Assembly: GCA_022448315.1 (NCBI GenBank)
Contig: JAKVCA010000029.1
Location: forward strand, 1-64,000
Direction: 5' to 3'
Source: Pirellulaceae bacterium
GTDB lineage: Bacteria; Planctomycetota; Planctomycetia; Pirellulales; Pirellulaceae
DNA: 64,000 nucleotides
Part shown: positions 63,904 to 64,000 of the stretch, piece by piece
How the letters are laid out: every line of letters begins with the position of its first letter
How positions within the stretch are numbered: the first letter of the stretch is position 1
Made by a program: the position numbers and the translations under genes
Notes under the pieces: generated by a model
Databases searched by the model: none
Seen by the model: only the letters and a program-made list of their open reading frames with translations
What the model was told of the DNA's origin: nothing

Positions 63904-64000
63904 ATGTTGCGATTTGGTCCTTTGATGTGGCTCGTCATCTTGTTCACCGTGCTGCCGACGTCCTTCGTTCGGAGTCAGGAGACACTGGCTCCCCAAGTCG
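63904..64000 (+). CDS. Start of a secreted protein, 3' partial
   Basis: An ATG at 63904 opens a frame to the window edge. The first 25 residues form a typical signal peptide: MLRFGP, then the hydrophobic LMWLVILFTVLPTSF, then a cleavage-like VRSQ. Only 32 residues are visible, so the family cannot be named. It is divergent from the RluA gene. Confidence 0.6.
   Translation, partial: MLRFGPLMWLVILFTVLPTSFVRSQETLAPQV

Overview
The window looks like a chromosomal segment of a planctomycete, most likely of the Pirellulales (marine Rhodopirellula/Blastopirellula-like bacteria). This is inferred from gene content alone: three sets of the planctomycete/PVC cytochrome proteins (PSCyt1 with DUF1549/DUF1553, or DUF1587/1592/1588/1585), each followed by a Tat-exported DUF1501 or DUF1552 protein; a large PVC-type membrane-bound dehydrogenase with a heme site; a Cys-type sulfatase; a Gfo/Idh/MocA oxidoreductase with a TIM-barrel epimerase; PQQ-type beta-propellers; and an N-terminal-kinase Ser/Thr kinase with a transmembrane tail. 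Many starts lack a strong Shine-Dalgarno sequence. No tRNA, rRNA, CRISPR array, transposase, integrase or phage gene was found, so this reads as ordinary chromosome rather than a mobile island.

Layout. 1-5 kb: the tail of a lethal-factor-like metallopeptidase, a sulfatase, and monomeric NADP isocitrate dehydrogenase. 5.3-9.9 kb: first cytochrome/DUF1501 pair. 10.1-13.1 kb (minus): MocA oxidoreductase, sugar epimerase and DJ-1/PfpI protein in one run. 13.5-19.1 kb: giant DUF1592-type cytochrome plus DUF1552. 19.2-27.2 kb: FHA/coiled-coil membrane protein, PQQ-propeller lipoprotein with a small membrane protein, a secreted S15-type peptidase and a polytopic membrane protein. 27.3-36.2 kb: fructose-1,6-bisphosphatase, a secreted beta-helix protein, a translationally coupled asparagine-synthetase-like/radical SAM pair, a three-domain penicillin-binding-type fusion, and a secreted esterase. 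36.5-44.2 kb: third cytochrome/DUF1501 pair facing the HEAT-repeat heme dehydrogenase. 44.3-50.6 kb: Ser/Thr kinase, GGQ release-factor-like protein, YdeP-type molybdopterin oxidoreductase, and an archaeal-type glucose dehydrogenase. 50.6-64 kb: a possible small RNA locus, a small basic protein, a FlgI-like/HEAT lipoprotein, smc, a fluoride channel, a second PQQ propeller, an acetyltransferase, a small metallopeptidase-like protein, an FKBP, an RluA pseudouridine synthase, and the start of a further secreted protein.

How the genes fit together. A large share of the window encodes exported redox or carbohydrate-degrading proteins (sulfatase, cytochromes, DUF1501/1552, dehydrogenase, beta-helix, PQQ propellers, MocA/epimerase), as expected for a marine polymer degrader. 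The rest is central metabolism (icd, fbp, gdh), chromosome maintenance (smc), envelope remodelling and housekeeping. The most unusual items are the overlapping asparagine-synthetase-like/radical SAM gene pair (30.1-32.4 kb), the beta-lactamase-like/PG-binding/DD-carboxypeptidase fusion (32.5-34.6 kb), the flagellar P-ring-like domain fused to HEAT repeats in a lipoprotein with no flagellar genes nearby (52.2-54.0 kb), and a structured plus-strand intergenic segment at about 50.7-50.9 kb. All family assignments come from reading motifs by eye; no database search was run.
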